Numbered from the stretch's first letter, positions 8,551 through 17,211 are shown. The stretch: 37,942 nucleotides of DNA from an uncultured Clostridia bacterium (GCA_948485625.1 CAOMRW010000006.1:1-37942), one strand, 5' to 3'. Notes: generated from the sequence alone by a model not told the origin. Numbers and translations are program-made.

Positions 8551-9330
8551 TTATGCCCTTTCTATAATTTTTCTATTTATACCAATAACTCTTGATAATT
8601 GTCTTATTGATATCATTTTTAAACTTTTAAGTATTACTAAATATTCGTTTCTAATTTTATTACTACTTTGCAAAATTTTATTAACATTATTAATATCTAA
8701 TAATTCACATATACATTTTTTTACTTCTTCATCTGTTAACTTCTCATACATTTCATATTCAAATACATCATTTAATTCATCTTGTTTACTTTTTTCCACA
8801 TCTAAATTATGATATTTTATAAATTCTTTTTTTGCATTTTCAATGTCTTCTGAAAAAATTGATAATAATAATTTACTACTTATTATTCTAGATTTTTTTA
8901 TATATTCTTTATAACTACTCCATTTATATTCTTCTGTTCTTCCAATTCCTGCTTTTAATGGATTCTGATGAATATATCTACAAACAACTTTTAGATAATC
9001 TCTATCTTCTATTTTTTTACTGAAAAATCTATTTTGAAATAAATGTCCTGTTCTCTCGTATTTTCTATTAAAATAAAGTGCATAACTTATTTGAATACTT
9101 TGCATTATTTTAGAAATTTTATCTTGTTTATCATATATAACAAAATGAACATGATTATCCATTAAACAATATGAATATATTTCATATTTGTATTTTTCTT
9201 TTGTATTTTCAATAATATTCATAAATTTATATCTATCATCTTCATCAAAAAAAATCTCTTGTTTATCTATTCCTCTTATTATAATATGATAAACTTTTAT
9301 TTCACTATAGTCTCTTGCTATTCTGGGCAA
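8551..9330 (-). CDS. REP-associated tyrosine transposase (RAYT, Y1/HUH type)
   Basis: This is a single-strand DNA transposase relative, thought to spread and be maintained with REP palindromes. The HUH motif NHVHFV lies at about residues 59-64, and the candidate catalytic Tyr is in RYIHQNPLKAGI (about 119). Family blocks YHIIIRGI, RTGHLFQNRFF and EYKWSSYKEY are present. The C-terminal helix-turn-helix SIRQLSRVIGINRKIIERA is the DnaA-like end seen in many Firmicutes members. Length is 259 residues. I chose the TTG at 9328-9330, just before PRIARDYSEIKVYH, with AAGGTGA upstream; the longer frame from 9420 adds unrelated residues. Inverted REP-like copies flank it at 8492-8542 and 9478-9527, the hallmark arrangement of an active RAYT-REP pair. 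Confidence 0.92.
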   Translation of the reverse strand: MPRIARDYSEIKVYHIIIRGIDKQEIFFDEDDRYKFMNIIENTKEKYKYEIYSYCLMDNHVHFVIYDKQDKISKIMQSIQISYALYFNRKYERTGHLFQNRFFSKKIEDRDYLKVVCRYIHQNPLKAGIGRTEEYKWSSYKEYIKKSRIISSKLLLSIFSEDIENAKKEFIKYHNLDVEKSKQDELNDVFEYEMYEKLTDEEVKKCICELLDINNVNKILQSSNKIRNEYLVILKSLKMISIRQLSRVIGINRKIIERA

Positions 9331-9477
9331 GAAATCACCTTCTTTCTTAAGAGTTTTGTCCCATTTATATTTCCCCCATAATAGCTTTAGCAAAAAAAGT
9401 ATAGCATATTTTTTCATCATATGCTATACTTTTCTAATTTTTCATAAAAAATTCACATTAATTTTTATTTTTAACAT

Positions 9478-9527
9478 CTGTCCCTTTGGGACAAAAATGT
9501 CCCAAAAGAAACGTCCCCAATGGGACA
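9478..9527 (-). repeat. REP-like element, copy D, upstream flank of the RAYT gene
   Basis: The unit runs from CTGTCCCTTTGGGACA through AAGAAACGTCCCC to AATGGGACA. Its last base (9527) is directly followed by the stop codon of the 100-aa gene (9528-9530). It is inverted relative to copy C. Confidence 0.9.
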
Positions 9528-9830
9528 TTATTTTCTCTTTCTAAAACTAACTTCTTGAAATAGAAAATCATGTACTTTTTCCCAAGTAATTTCTTGATGT
9601 AAAAATTCATTTATTTCATCTTCTATTTTTTGTTGTTTTGGTGTTAATTCAACTCTTATTTCTTTATTCCAATCAATTTCTTGTAACCAAAAAGCTTTGA
9701 ATTTTTGCCAAAATCCAACTTTTGCTGGTAATGCTTCATTTCTTATTGTTCCAGCATTTTCTACTACTTCATTTCCAAATTCAACTCCACCAAATACTTC
9801 TGTTTTAATATCTTCATTCATTTCTGACAT
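9528..9830 (-). CDS. Hypothetical 100-residue protein
   Basis: I do not recognise a family. The protein is cytosolic by composition, acidic at the start (MSEMNEDIKTEVFGGVEF), with no signal or membrane segment. The C-terminal half contains two similar Trp-containing stretches, WLQEIDWNKEIRVEL and FLHQEITWEKVHDFLFQEV, suggesting a short internal duplication of an LQEIxW / HQEITW motif. Start: ATG with a strong AAAGGAGG site. It has its own promoter and an upstream triple direct repeat, so it is probably a regulated gene and not a chance frame. The stop codon touches repeat copy D. Confidence 0.75.
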   Translation of the reverse strand: MSEMNEDIKTEVFGGVEFGNEVVENAGTIRNEALPAKVGFWQKFKAFWLQEIDWNKEIRVELTPKQQKIEDEINEFLHQEITWEKVHDFLFQEVSFRKRK

Positions 9831-9869
9831 TTATGGTTCCTCCTTTGTATTTTTTATTCAGTTATTTAT

Positions 9870-9947
9870 TTTATACTACAAATACTTACAAATATCAAGT
9901 TTTTTTATATTAAGTTTTAATTACACAAATATTACATTTCTATTACA
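9870..9947 (-). promoter_or_regulatory. Promoter of the 100-aa gene with triple TGTAAT operator
   Basis: On the minus strand, -35 TTGATA (9893-9898) and -10 TATAAA (9870-9875) are 17 bp apart. Starting 22 bp upstream are three copies of TGTAAT (plus-strand ATTACA at 9920, 9931 and 9942) with exact 11-bp period. This is the architecture bound by OmpR-family regulators; WalR's published box is TGTWAH-N5-TGTWAH. The operator overlaps the last codons of mtaB. Confidence 0.7.
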
Positions 9948-11230
9948 TCAGCTAATATGTAGTCTTCTTTTTCTTCTCTACATATAACTTCTTTTATTTC
10001 ATTCTCTAACTTTTGGTGTGAATTACAATATATCATAATATAATTTTGAGTATGTCCTTTATTTTCTTCTTCAAATAATACTTCTACTTTTTTTCCAATA
10101 TATCTTTTATTGTATTCTATTTCATTTTTATTTGATAGTTCTAATAATTTTCTACTTCTTTCTTCCTTTTTATCTCCATTAACTTGATTTTGCATAACCG
10201 CTGCTTTTGTTCCTTTTCTTGGTGAGTATTTAAATATATGCATTTTATAAAATTTTATTTCTTTTAAAAATTCATATGTCTTATTAAATTCTTCCTCTGT
10301 TTCTCCTGGAAACCCTACTATTATATCAGTTGTTAAATTTACATCTTCATATGCGTTTCTTAGTAATTTTACAATATCTCTGAATTGTTCTGTTGTATAT
10401 CTCCTATTCATTCTTTTTAATGTTTCATCACATCCACTTTGTAATGATAAGTGAAAGTGATGACATATTTTTTCAAGTTTTTTTATTCTTTCCATAAATT
10501 CTTCTGTTATTAATAATGGTTCTATTGAACCTAATCTTATTCTTTTTATTCCATTTATTTTATTAATTTCTTCTAATAAGTCTATTAATTTATATTCTTC
10601 CTTAAAATCCTTTCCATATGATGCTATATGTATCCCTGTTATAACAATTTCTTTTATTCCACTTTGTGCAATTTGATTTATTTCTGATATTATACTTTGT
10701 GGTTTTCTACTTCTTACTCTTCCTCTTGCATATGGAATTATACAATATGAACAAAATCTATCACATCCATCTTGTATTTTTATAACTGCTCTTGTTTTCT
10801 CAGAATATGTTATATCTCCAAATTCTGAAAATTCTTTTGATTGCATAACATCTTCAGTTTCTACTTTTTTTATATTTTCTTTTATATATTCTTCTACATA
10901 TTCTACAATATTTACTTTTTCATTATTTCCTAACACTATGTCTATTTCTGTTATTTTTAATAGTTCTTCTTTTGCTATTTGTGCATAACATCCAACAGCA
11001 ACTACTATTGTGTTTTTACTTTTTTCTTTTACTCTTCTTAGCATTTGTCTTGATTTTCTATCAGACATATTTGTTACTGTACATGTATTTATTATGCATA
11101 TATCTGGATTTTCTTCACTACTTTCATCTATTACTTTATATCCTTTTTCCAAAAATTTTTGAGTCATTGCATTTGTTTCATATTGATTAACTTTACATCC
11201 TAGTGTTATGAACTTTACTACTTTTCCCAT
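9932..11230 (-). CDS. mtaB: tRNA (N6-threonylcarbamoyladenosine-37-2-) methylthiotransferase MtaB
   Basis: This radical-SAM enzyme turns t6A37 into ms2t6A in ANN-decoding tRNAs. The product has 432 residues. The N-terminal UPF0004 domain carries three cluster cysteines (GCKVNQYE, INTCTVT, VGCYAQ), the radical-SAM core has CDRFCSYCIIPYARGRVRSR, and a TRAM-like RNA-binding end follows (RYIGKKVEVLFEEENKGHTQNYI). I chose the ATG at 11230 (MGKVVKFITLGCKVNQ), with GAAAGG upstream; the extension to 11251 comes from a repeat. Its substrate modification t6A is made by the TsaE/TsaB pathway encoded at 12.5 kb, a meaningful neighbourhood. Confidence 0.95.
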   Translation of the reverse strand: MGKVVKFITLGCKVNQYETNAMTQKFLEKGYKVIDESSEENPDICIINTCTVTNMSDRKSRQMLRRVKEKSKNTIVVAVGCYAQIAKEELLKITEIDIVLGNNEKVNIVEYVEEYIKENIKKVETEDVMQSKEFSEFGDITYSEKTRAVIKIQDGCDRFCSYCIIPYARGRVRSRKPQSIISEINQIAQSGIKEIVITGIHIASYGKDFKEEYKLIDLLEEINKINGIKRIRLGSIEPLLITEEFMERIKKLEKICHHFHLSLQSGCDETLKRMNRRYTTEQFRDIVKLLRNAYEDVNLTTDIIVGFPGETEEEFNKTYEFLKEIKFYKMHIFKYSPRKGTKAAVMQNQVNGDKKEERSRKLLELSNKNEIEYNKRYIGKKVEVLFEEENKGHTQNYIMIYCNSHQKLENEIKEVICREEKEDYILADVIEM

Positions 11231-11242
11231 TTTTTTCCTTTC

Positions 11243-11335
11243 TTCAACCAATGGGGACGAGTTTAAATTGGTTGAAATTTTTTGATATATTTTCTATTTT
11301 CTTCAACCAATTTAAACCCGTCCCCTATGGTCGAA
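11243..11335. repeat. Inverted pair of GGGACG-family repeats between mreB and mtaB
   Basis: The arm 11243-11276 (TTCAACCAATGGGGACGAG ... TTGGTTGAA) and the arm 11302-11335 are reverse complements with a few mismatches. Each arm is itself bounded by TTCAACC/GGTTGAA. The core GGGACG(G/A)GTTTAAA relates them to the groES-groEL and 23.2-kb repeats. Confidence 0.85.
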
Positions 11336-11341
11336 TTCTAT

Positions 11342-12349
11342 CTATTTTGCTCTTCCATCTAATGCATCTAAATTGTCTAAAGCTTTTCCTGTTCCTAACG
11401 CAACACATGATACTGAATCTTGTGCAATCATTACATTTATTCCTGTTTTTTCTTGTAATAATTTATCTAATCCATCTACTAGACATCCTCCACCTGTCAT
11501 ATATATACCTTTATCACTTATATCTGCTGCTAATTCTGGTGGTGTTTTTTCTAACACACTATGTACTGCATCTACTATCATCATTGCTGGCTCTACTAAT
11601 GCTTCTAACATTTCACTTGAATGTATTGTTACTGTTTTTGGTAAACCTGTACTTAAATCTCTTCCTCTTATATCCATTTCTGCATCTTGTATTTTTGGAT
11701 ATACACATCCTATATTGACTTTTAAATCTTCTGCTGTTCTTTCTCCTATTGCAATATTATGTTTTTTCTTAATATATTTTATTATATATTCGTCAAATTT
11801 ATCTCCTGCAACTTTTAATGATGTACTAACAACAGAACCTCCTAAAGATATTACAGCAATATCTGTTGTTCCTCCACCAATATCAACTATCATATTACCA
11901 CATGGTTTTGCTATATCTATTCCTGCTCCTATTGCTGCTGCAATTGGTTCTTCTATTAAAAATACTTTTCTAGCACCTGCTTGCATTGCTGCATCTATTA
12001 CAGCTTTTTTCTCTACCTCTGTTACTTGTGAAGGTATACATATCATTATTCTTGGTGCAAATATAGATTTTCCACAAACTTTACCAATAAAGTGTTTTAA
12101 CATTTTTTCTGTAACAGTATAATCTGATATTACTCCATCTCTTAATGGTCTTGTAGCAACTATATTTCCTGGTGTTCTTCCTAACATTCTTCTTGCTTCA
12201 CCACCAACTGCTAAAACATCTCCTGAATTTCTATCTACTGCAACAACAGATGGCTCTCTTAATACTATTCCTTTTCCTTTTATATACACAATAACTGTAG
12301 CAGTTCCTAAATCTATTCCTACATCTTGTCCAAATCCAAATTTTAACAT
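11342..12349 (-). CDS. mreB: Rod-shape-determining actin homologue MreB/Mbl
   Basis: MreB forms membrane-associated filaments that guide lateral wall synthesis. Its 335 residues match the family. Actin-fold motifs are visible: phosphate-1 GIDLGTATVIVYIKGKG (about 11-27), the EEPIAAAIGAG region, phosphate-2 VDIGGGTTDIAVISLGG, and the adenosine motif MTGGGCLVDGLDKLL. The N-terminus MLKFGFGQDVGIDLGT is typical of clostridial MreB/Mbl, and the paralogue cannot be decided from sequence alone. No mreC/mreD follows, so it stands alone. A consensus promoter lies upstream, with WalR-like direct repeats in it, which would suit a wall gene. Confidence 0.94.
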   Translation of the reverse strand: MLKFGFGQDVGIDLGTATVIVYIKGKGIVLREPSVVAVDRNSGDVLAVGGEARRMLGRTPGNIVATRPLRDGVISDYTVTEKMLKHFIGKVCGKSIFAPRIMICIPSQVTEVEKKAVIDAAMQAGARKVFLIEEPIAAAIGAGIDIAKPCGNMIVDIGGGTTDIAVISLGGSVVSTSLKVAGDKFDEYIIKYIKKKHNIAIGERTAEDLKVNIGCVYPKIQDAEMDIRGRDLSTGLPKTVTIHSSEMLEALVEPAMMIVDAVHSVLEKTPPELAADISDKGIYMTGGGCLVDGLDKLLQEKTGINVMIAQDSVSCVALGTGKALDNLDALDGRAK

Positions 12350-12398
12350 GTTATTTCTTCCCTTCCATAAATCTATCTATCTTTTCTATTTCACTTTT

Positions 12399-12444
12399 GT
12401 TACATTTTCGTTACGATTATATTACAATAATAGAAATTTATCAA
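12399..12444 (-). promoter_or_regulatory. mreB promoter overlapped by three WalR/PhoP-like half-sites
   Basis: On the minus strand, -35 TTGATA (12439-12444) and -10 TATAAT (12416-12421) are 17 bp apart. Three half-sites TGTAAT, CGTAAC and TGTAAC (plus-strand starts 12421, 12410 and 12399) repeat every 11 bp across the -10 and transcription start. In this position a bound regulator would most simply repress mreB, while it could act on the divergent tsaE promoter from upstream. Confidence 0.7.
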
Positions 12445-12453
12445 TAGATTTCA

Positions 12454-12482
12454 TTGAATTTTTTATTTTTTTATATTATAAT
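12454..12482 (+). promoter_or_regulatory. Promoter of the tsaE-tsaB-rimI operon
   Basis: TTGAAT (12454-12459) and TATAAT (12477-12482) are spaced 17 bp, 28 bp before the tsaE ATG. The triple direct repeat at 12399-12426 lies about 27 bp upstream of this -35 box. Confidence 0.75.
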
Positions 12483-12510
12483 AGTTAAAAATAAATTATG
12501 GAGATTATAA

Positions 12511-12945
12511 ATGGAAAACTATATTTTTAAATCAAATTCAGAAAACGACACAAAAGAATTTGCAAAAAAATTTGCATCTAAACTAAATGTTGGCGATGTT
12601 ATTGTACTTTCTGGTGACTTAGGGTCTGGCAAGACAAAATTTACAGAAGGTATTTTATCCTATTATGGATTAGAAAATGAAATTTCAAGTCCAACTTTTA
12701 CAATAGTTAATGAATATACTAAAAATAATACAAATATATATCATTTTGATGTATACAGATTAGAAGATTCTTCTGAATTTTATGCAATTGGTGGAGAAGA
12801 ATATTTTGAAAAAGGAATTTGCATAATAGAATGGGGAGAATTAATTGAAGATGCTTTACCTAAAAAATATATAAAAATTGATTTTTCTAGAAATTTAGAT
12901 GATGCAAATTCTAGAACTTTAAATATAAAAGTTATTCACAAATAA
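12511..12945 (+). CDS. tsaE: tRNA t6A biosynthesis ATPase TsaE
   Basis: TsaE is the ATPase that powers turnover of the TsaB-TsaD complex forming t6A37 in tRNA. At 144 residues it has family length. The P-loop SGDLGSGKTKFTEG lies at about residues 35-48, followed by SSPTFTIVNEY (switch-like) and the conserved HFDVYRLEDSSEFYAIGGEEYF. It is the first gene of a three-gene plus-strand operon, 18 bp before tsaB. TsaD is not next to it in this window. A GGAGATTATAA sequence precedes the ATG. Confidence 0.95.
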   Translation: MENYIFKSNSENDTKEFAKKFASKLNVGDVIVLSGDLGSGKTKFTEGILSYYGLENEISSPTFTIVNEYTKNNTNIYHFDVYRLEDSSEFYAIGGEEYFEKGICIIEWGELIEDALPKKYIKIDFSRNLDDANSRTLNIKVIHK

Positions 12946-12963
12946 CATGAAAGGAGTTTTATT

Positions 12964-13626
12964 TTGAAAATTTTATGTATTGATACATCCAGCAAATTAT
13001 GTAGTGTTGCAATTTTAGAAAATACTACTTTAATAGATAAATTAGAATTAGATAATGGATTAACACATTCTGAAACTTTAATGCCTTTAATTAAAAATCT
13101 TTTAGACAAAAATAGAATTTCTCTACGAGATATTGACTTGCTTGTTTCTGATATAGGACCTGGTTCTTTTACAGGAATAAGAATTGGAGTTTCAACTGTA
13201 AAAGCTTTTTCTGATAGTTTAAATATACCTTGTGTTGGAATAGATTCCTTAGAGGTTTTAGCTTATAATATAAAAAGTGATAGTGTAATTTGTAGTACAA
13301 TTGATTGTAAAAATAATAATTGCTATTTTGCTTTATATGAATTAATAAATGGTACCTATAAAATATTAGAAGAACCATCAGTAAAATCTCTTTCAGAAGC
13401 TTCAGAAATATTAAATACAAAATATAACAACAAATCTATAACTTTTATAGGTGATGGTATTCCTGACAAATGCACAAATTGTTATTTAAATGTGGAAAAT
13501 CTTGGCATCGCAGGATACAAAAAATTTATTAACAATGGCAATATTGGTGAAGAAATCTTACCTCTTTATTTAAAAAAGCCTCAAGCACAAAAACAATTAG
13601 AAGAAAAATTAAAAAATAACATATAA
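12964..13626 (+). CDS. tsaB: tRNA t6A biosynthesis protein TsaB
   Basis: TsaB is the ASKHA-fold partner that scaffolds TsaD and TsaE in threonylcarbamoyl transfer. Its 220 residues fit the family. ILCIDTSSKLCSVAIL at the start and VSDIGPGSFTGIRIGVSTVKAFS are hallmark blocks. The start is TTG, 7 nt after AAAGGAG, with no better ATG. Ten bases separate it from rimI, the usual Firmicutes order tsaE-tsaB-rimI. Confidence 0.95.
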   Translation: MKILCIDTSSKLCSVAILENTTLIDKLELDNGLTHSETLMPLIKNLLDKNRISLRDIDLLVSDIGPGSFTGIRIGVSTVKAFSDSLNIPCVGIDSLEVLAYNIKSDSVICSTIDCKNNNCYFALYELINGTYKILEEPSVKSLSEASEILNTKYNNKSITFIGDGIPDKCTNCYLNVENLGIAGYKKFINNGNIGEEILPLYLKKPQAQKQLEEKLKNNI

Positions 13627-13636
13627 GGAGCTTCTT

Positions 13637-14077
13637 ATGAATTTAAATATTAATAAAATGACTTTAAATCATTTAAACTCTATAAAAGATATTTTATTTT
13701 CAGATTTTGATGATTTTTGGAGTTATGATATTCTAAAACAAGAATTAGAAGGTAATCATTCTTATTTCCTTGTAGCAATAAATGAGTATAATGAGATTAT
13801 TGGTTTTTCAGGACTAAAGGTTATTTTAGATGAAGCTGATATTATGAATATTGTTGTTAAAAAATCTTTTAAAGGTAATGGTATTGGTTCTAAGCTTTTA
13901 GAAAATTTAATTTCTTATTCTAAAGATAATAATTTGAAAACTGTTACATTAGAAGTTAATGAACACAACTTATCTGCAATTAGACTATATGATAAATTTG
14001 ATTTTAATCATATTGGAATTAGAAAAAAGTATTATAATGGAGAAAGTGATGCAATTATAATGAGTAAACAACTATGA
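13637..14077 (+). CDS. rimI: Ribosomal protein alanine acetyltransferase RimI (GNAT)
   Basis: This GNAT N-acetyltransferase is normally specific for the N-terminus of ribosomal protein S18. At 146 residues it is full length. The acetyl-CoA binding segment NIVVKKSFKGNGIGSKLLENLI (R/Q-x-x-G-x-G/A type, about 74-95) and the C-terminal TLEVNEHNLSAIRLYDKFDFNHIGIRKKYY are typical. GGAG precedes the ATG. The last codons form part of an intrinsic terminator shared with the convergent gene. Confidence 0.92.
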   Translation: MNLNINKMTLNHLNSIKDILFSDFDDFWSYDILKQELEGNHSYFLVAINEYNEIIGFSGLKVILDEADIMNIVVKKSFKGNGIGSKLLENLISYSKDNNLKTVTLEVNEHNLSAIRLYDKFDFNHIGIRKKYYNGESDAIIMSKQL

Positions 14078-14092
14078 TTGTTTACTCTTTTT
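14062..14092. terminator. Shared terminator between rimI and the Rpn gene
   Basis: GAGTAAACAA (14062-14071) pairs with TTGTTTACTC (14078-14087), followed by TTTTT. The loop contains the rimI stop codon (14075-14077), and the stop of the convergent Rpn gene begins at 14072, so coding ends and the hairpin overlap completely. Confidence 0.8.
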
Positions 14093-15223
14093 ACTACTTA
14101 TTTTTTTTATTTCATTTTCAGTCATTCCTGTAATTCTACAAATTGATTTTATTGGTATTTTTTCTATTAGCATATTTTTTATACATTGGATTTTTTCCTC
14201 TATTCTTCCTTCTTTTATTCCTTCTGTTTTTCCCTGATTAATTGAATCTTCTACTAATTTTGCTCTTTCTCTATTCAATGTTTCTATTATTTGCATCATT
14301 GAATTTTCCACCTCCTCTATATCATTTAATATTTCATCTACCTTTTCTTTATAATCTTGTTTTTGTACTATTGCTTTTACTGCTACTATAAAAAAATCTT
14401 TTTCTTCTTTTGTATATTTTAATTCTTTACATTTTAACTCTTTTGATATTTTATTCAAATTTTCTATAAATTCCTTTTTGTTTCTTGCTTTTTCCATTAA
14501 CATTATTTTATTTATTATCGATTTTTCTTTTAGCAATTTTTCATTACTTATTTTGTTTATATCATATACATTATATCTTGATAATTCCATTCCTTTGTAA
14601 TTTCGCCATTTTAATTGTATCTTTCTTAAATCTAATTCTGCATTCCATTCTATTTCTCCAGTATATAATACTATTGGGATTATATTGGGATATTCATATC
14701 TTTTATTTTTATATTCTTCTTTTTCATCTATCAATACACTCTCTATTATTTCTATTTCATATTTTAACATTCTATATGGCATTGAATAATCTATTCTTGT
14801 CTGATGTTCTATTATAAAAAATACATTTTCATTTTTCATTTTATATACTATATCTGCTTCTGAATTCCTTAATTTATTTGATATATAACTACTATTGTAT
14901 TTTTCTATGTCTTTCTTAGTTATTTTATCTTCTTTTTCTAAAAATTCATTTATTATTTGTACTGCATTTTCTTTTTTATCTAAGGCTTTTCTAAATATTT
15001 TATCATGTGGATTTTTTATTTCTGTTATCTCATATTCTTCTTTAGTATCATTTAATTCAGTATTATTCTTTCCATATTTTTCTTTATATAATAGATATTC
15101 TCTTATTGTAAATATTTCTATATCAATTCTATTTTGTATATTATAATATAGCTTCTTAATTTTGTCAATATTTATTTCACAGTTAATATATTTTTTCTTT
15201 AACTTTTTTTCTATACTTACCAC
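14072..15223 (-). CDS. Rpn family PD-(D/E)XK recombination-promoting nuclease / putative transposase
   Basis: This 383-residue protein belongs to the Rpn/PD-(D/E)XK 'transposase' group. The diagnostic start of the domain is NPHDKIFRKALDKKENAVQIINEFL (about 72-96). The nuclease core follows: RNSEADIVYKMKNENVFFIIEHQTRIDYSMPYRMLKYEIEII, with Glu/Asp in EADIV and the E-x-Q of IEHQ as candidate active-site residues. The C-terminus has a charged helical stretch and INQGKTEGIKEGRIEEK, the family's common GxxEGxxEG tail. The N-terminal 70 residues are extra and lysine-rich. These genes are often horizontally spread and multi-copy. No terminal repeats of an insertion element are seen around it. Confidence 0.87.
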   Translation of the reverse strand: MVSIEKKLKKKYINCEINIDKIKKLYYNIQNRIDIEIFTIREYLLYKEKYGKNNTELNDTKEEYEITEIKNPHDKIFRKALDKKENAVQIINEFLEKEDKITKKDIEKYNSSYISNKLRNSEADIVYKMKNENVFFIIEHQTRIDYSMPYRMLKYEIEIIESVLIDEKEEYKNKRYEYPNIIPIVLYTGEIEWNAELDLRKIQLKWRNYKGMELSRYNVYDINKISNEKLLKEKSIINKIMLMEKARNKKEFIENLNKISKELKCKELKYTKEEKDFFIVAVKAIVQKQDYKEKVDEILNDIEEVENSMMQIIETLNRERAKLVEDSINQGKTEGIKEGRIEEKIQCIKNMLIEKIPIKSICRITGMTENEIKKISSKKSKQS

Positions 15224-15331
15224 CTCTTTTTATTTATTTTTCGTTTTGGAATTTTTTTAGATTAAAATTTAAATATTTTTATATTTTTTGATTTAAAATT
15301 TGAATAAAACATATAAACATAATACAACAAA

Positions 15332-15371
15332 ATGCCGAACTTCGCAACTACTTTCCATCGCAAAATTCGGC
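15332..15371 (-). terminator. Strong hairpin after the prepilin-like gene
   Basis: On the minus strand GCCGAATTTTGC pairs with GCGAAGTTCGGC (two G-T wobbles), extendable by flanking T-A and inner GA/TT pairs, around a loop of about 10 nt (TGGAAAGTAG). TTTTGTTGT follows. It fits a rho-independent terminator for the gene ending at 15432, but its GC content stands out in this AT-rich sequence. Confidence 0.6.
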
Positions 15372-15431
15372 AAACATGTTCTGAATTCTAATATATTTTA
15401 ATATAATATCTTATTCTATATCTATAACTCA

Positions 15432-17033
15432 CTATTTCTCACTAATTGAAACTTCATATATTTTTACAGAACCATAACCTGTACCAGAACTAACTGCCCA
15501 GGCACTATAATTACTAGAAATCTGTAATTTTCCTGTACTTATAGGATTGTCACCTGCATTTAACCATTCACCTTCCCCATTAGTCTTATCTGTAAAAATT
15601 CCTGAATCATTGATATCCCCCTTATAAGGAAAACAACTTCCATCTCCAAAAACAATTCTTGCAAACAGTTCATAACATTCCATTTCTATTTCAAAAACTC
15701 CAAAATGAACACTATAACCAATAGGATCTAATGCAACATAAGTGTTTGGATTTCTATCGTAAGCTTCAATTGGTAAAGCCTCTTTTCCTTGACAATTTAC
15801 ATTACTATCATATTTATAATTTTTCACATTTTTTACATTTGATTCTATTTTATCTTTATATATAGCTTTTACTTTAATTAAATCTTCACCTTTATACTCA
15901 GTATTAAATGCTTCTATATATTCTTTCCATGTACTTCCAGAATCTACACTATAATAATATTTTATATTTTTCACTTTAGGACTTGTTATTTCTATTGTTA
16001 TATTTTCACCAATGTTTGGTTCTAAATTATAATTCATCATCCCATCTAATGTTAAAGTTGGATAATCTAAAACCTTTTTAGTTGCAGTTTCTTCATTAAC
16101 TATCATTTTTGTCTTTGGTGGAAGTGGTTTTGTACTTGTTGTTACATCTACCGTTTCAGACATTTTATCATTTCCTGCTTTATCATATGCTATCACATAA
16201 ACTTTATATGTTGTCCCAGGATTAAGTTCATCAATTTCTTCTGAATTATATTTTACATATTCTGCATTTTCTGGACCTTTTACATAGTATTCACATTTCT
16301 CTATTCCACTTTTTATACTACTTGTTGTTGCTTCTCCATCTTCTGCAGTCACCTTTATTGTGAATCCATCTAATGTTACATTTTCAATTGTTACTTCTAC
16401 TCTTGTTGGTTCTACTATATCTATTTTTTGTATATTTAATAGTTTTGTTCTACTTTCTCCTATACTATCTGTTACTGTTACTTGATATTCTTTATTTTCT
16501 GTTATTGTAAATGTTCCATCTGCATTTCTTGTTAGCCCATTTACTTCTATGTTGGTTATACTTCCATTTGTTGATTTTGCATTTACTGTTAGTGCTATAT
16601 TTCCATTTGTGTATCCTTTTGGAGTTAGTATGTAACTAAAGCTTATTCCTTTTATTGGGTATCCTATTGTTACATTTAGATTATTATCTATTGTGTATTC
16701 GTACCCTTTATATTCTCCATTAATCTCATCATCATTTAGTGTCGCTGTTATTCCTTCTAGTTTATTTGCTAATTGCATATCTTCTCCATCTGCTAACATT
16801 TCTAGTATTATATCATTTCCTTTAGCTATCTCTTCTATTTGGATATCCATTATTGTCATTTCTATTTCTTCTTTTATTTGAGTTTTTTCTGATACTTCTT
16901 TGGATTCTTTAGCTCTTCCAAATAGTCCACTTCCTGTTAAACTTACTATTGATATTCCTGCTAAAATTAATAAAATAATTATTGTTATTACAAGTGCTAT
17001 TAATGTTATCCCCAAATCTTCTTTTTTCTTCAT
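15432..17033 (-). CDS. Prepilin-like surface protein with Ig/FN3-type domains
   Basis: The 533-residue protein begins KKKEDLG|ITLIALVITIIILLILAG, a type IV prepilin-like leader and hydrophobic helix, but the usual Glu at position 5 of the mature chain is replaced (ITLIA), as in a common clostridial class. A charged helical region (to about 85) is followed by beta-rich repeats: an Ig-like segment (TNGSITNIEVNGLTRNADG), a fibronectin III-like segment (GFTIKVTAEDG ... LNPGTTYKVYVIAYDKAGN), a segment with YYYSVDSGSTWKEY, and a C-terminal domain with several aromatic residues and four to five Cys/Gly-rich turns. It is likely displayed on the surface. It is paralogous at its N-terminus to the next gene upstream. 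Confidence 0.8.
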   Translation of the reverse strand: MKKKEDLGITLIALVITIIILLILAGISIVSLTGSGLFGRAKESKEVSEKTQIKEEIEMTIMDIQIEEIAKGNDIILEMLADGEDMQLANKLEGITATLNDDEINGEYKGYEYTIDNNLNVTIGYPIKGISFSYILTPKGYTNGNIALTVNAKSTNGSITNIEVNGLTRNADGTFTITENKEYQVTVTDSIGESRTKLLNIQKIDIVEPTRVEVTIENVTLDGFTIKVTAEDGEATTSSIKSGIEKCEYYVKGPENAEYVKYNSEEIDELNPGTTYKVYVIAYDKAGNDKMSETVDVTTSTKPLPPKTKMIVNEETATKKVLDYPTLTLDGMMNYNLEPNIGENITIEITSPKVKNIKYYYSVDSGSTWKEYIEAFNTEYKGEDLIKVKAIYKDKIESNVKNVKNYKYDSNVNCQGKEALPIEAYDRNPNTYVALDPIGYSVHFGVFEIEMECYELFARIVFGDGSCFPYKGDINDSGIFTDKTNGEGEWLNAGDNPISTGKLQISSNYSAWAVSSGTGYGSVKIYEVSISEK

Positions 17034-17098
17034 TTTTCTAATTTTCCTCCTTTGTTATTCATATTAAAATTATATATTTTATTATTTTTAAGCACAAT

Positions 17099-17127
17099 AA
17101 AACGATTACTTTTTAGTAATCGTTTTT
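17099..17127. terminator. Bidirectional-looking terminator after the second prepilin-like gene
   Basis: AAAACGATTACT and AGTAATCGTTTT form a 12-bp stem with a 4-nt loop; T-runs are present on the plus side and a shorter one on the minus side. It ends the minus-strand gene that stops at 17212. Confidence 0.75.
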
Positions 17128-17211
17128 TGACATAATATTTCTTTAAAGTTTTCAAATAAATTCATTTTTATAATTCACTTAACTTTTATTGTGAAAAATT
17201 TTTAATTATTT

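Noticed and set aside
9331..9420. N-terminal extension of the RAYT protein to 9420
   Set aside because: The extra residues do not match the family, which starts at PRIAR; the TTG at 9330 has a good ribosome site.
11373..12122. Long open frame antisense to mreB (249 codons)
   Set aside because: Shadow of mreB codon bias on the opposite strand; no ribosome site, promoter or recognisable protein. The same applies to antisense frames across groEL, polA and the giant surface gene.
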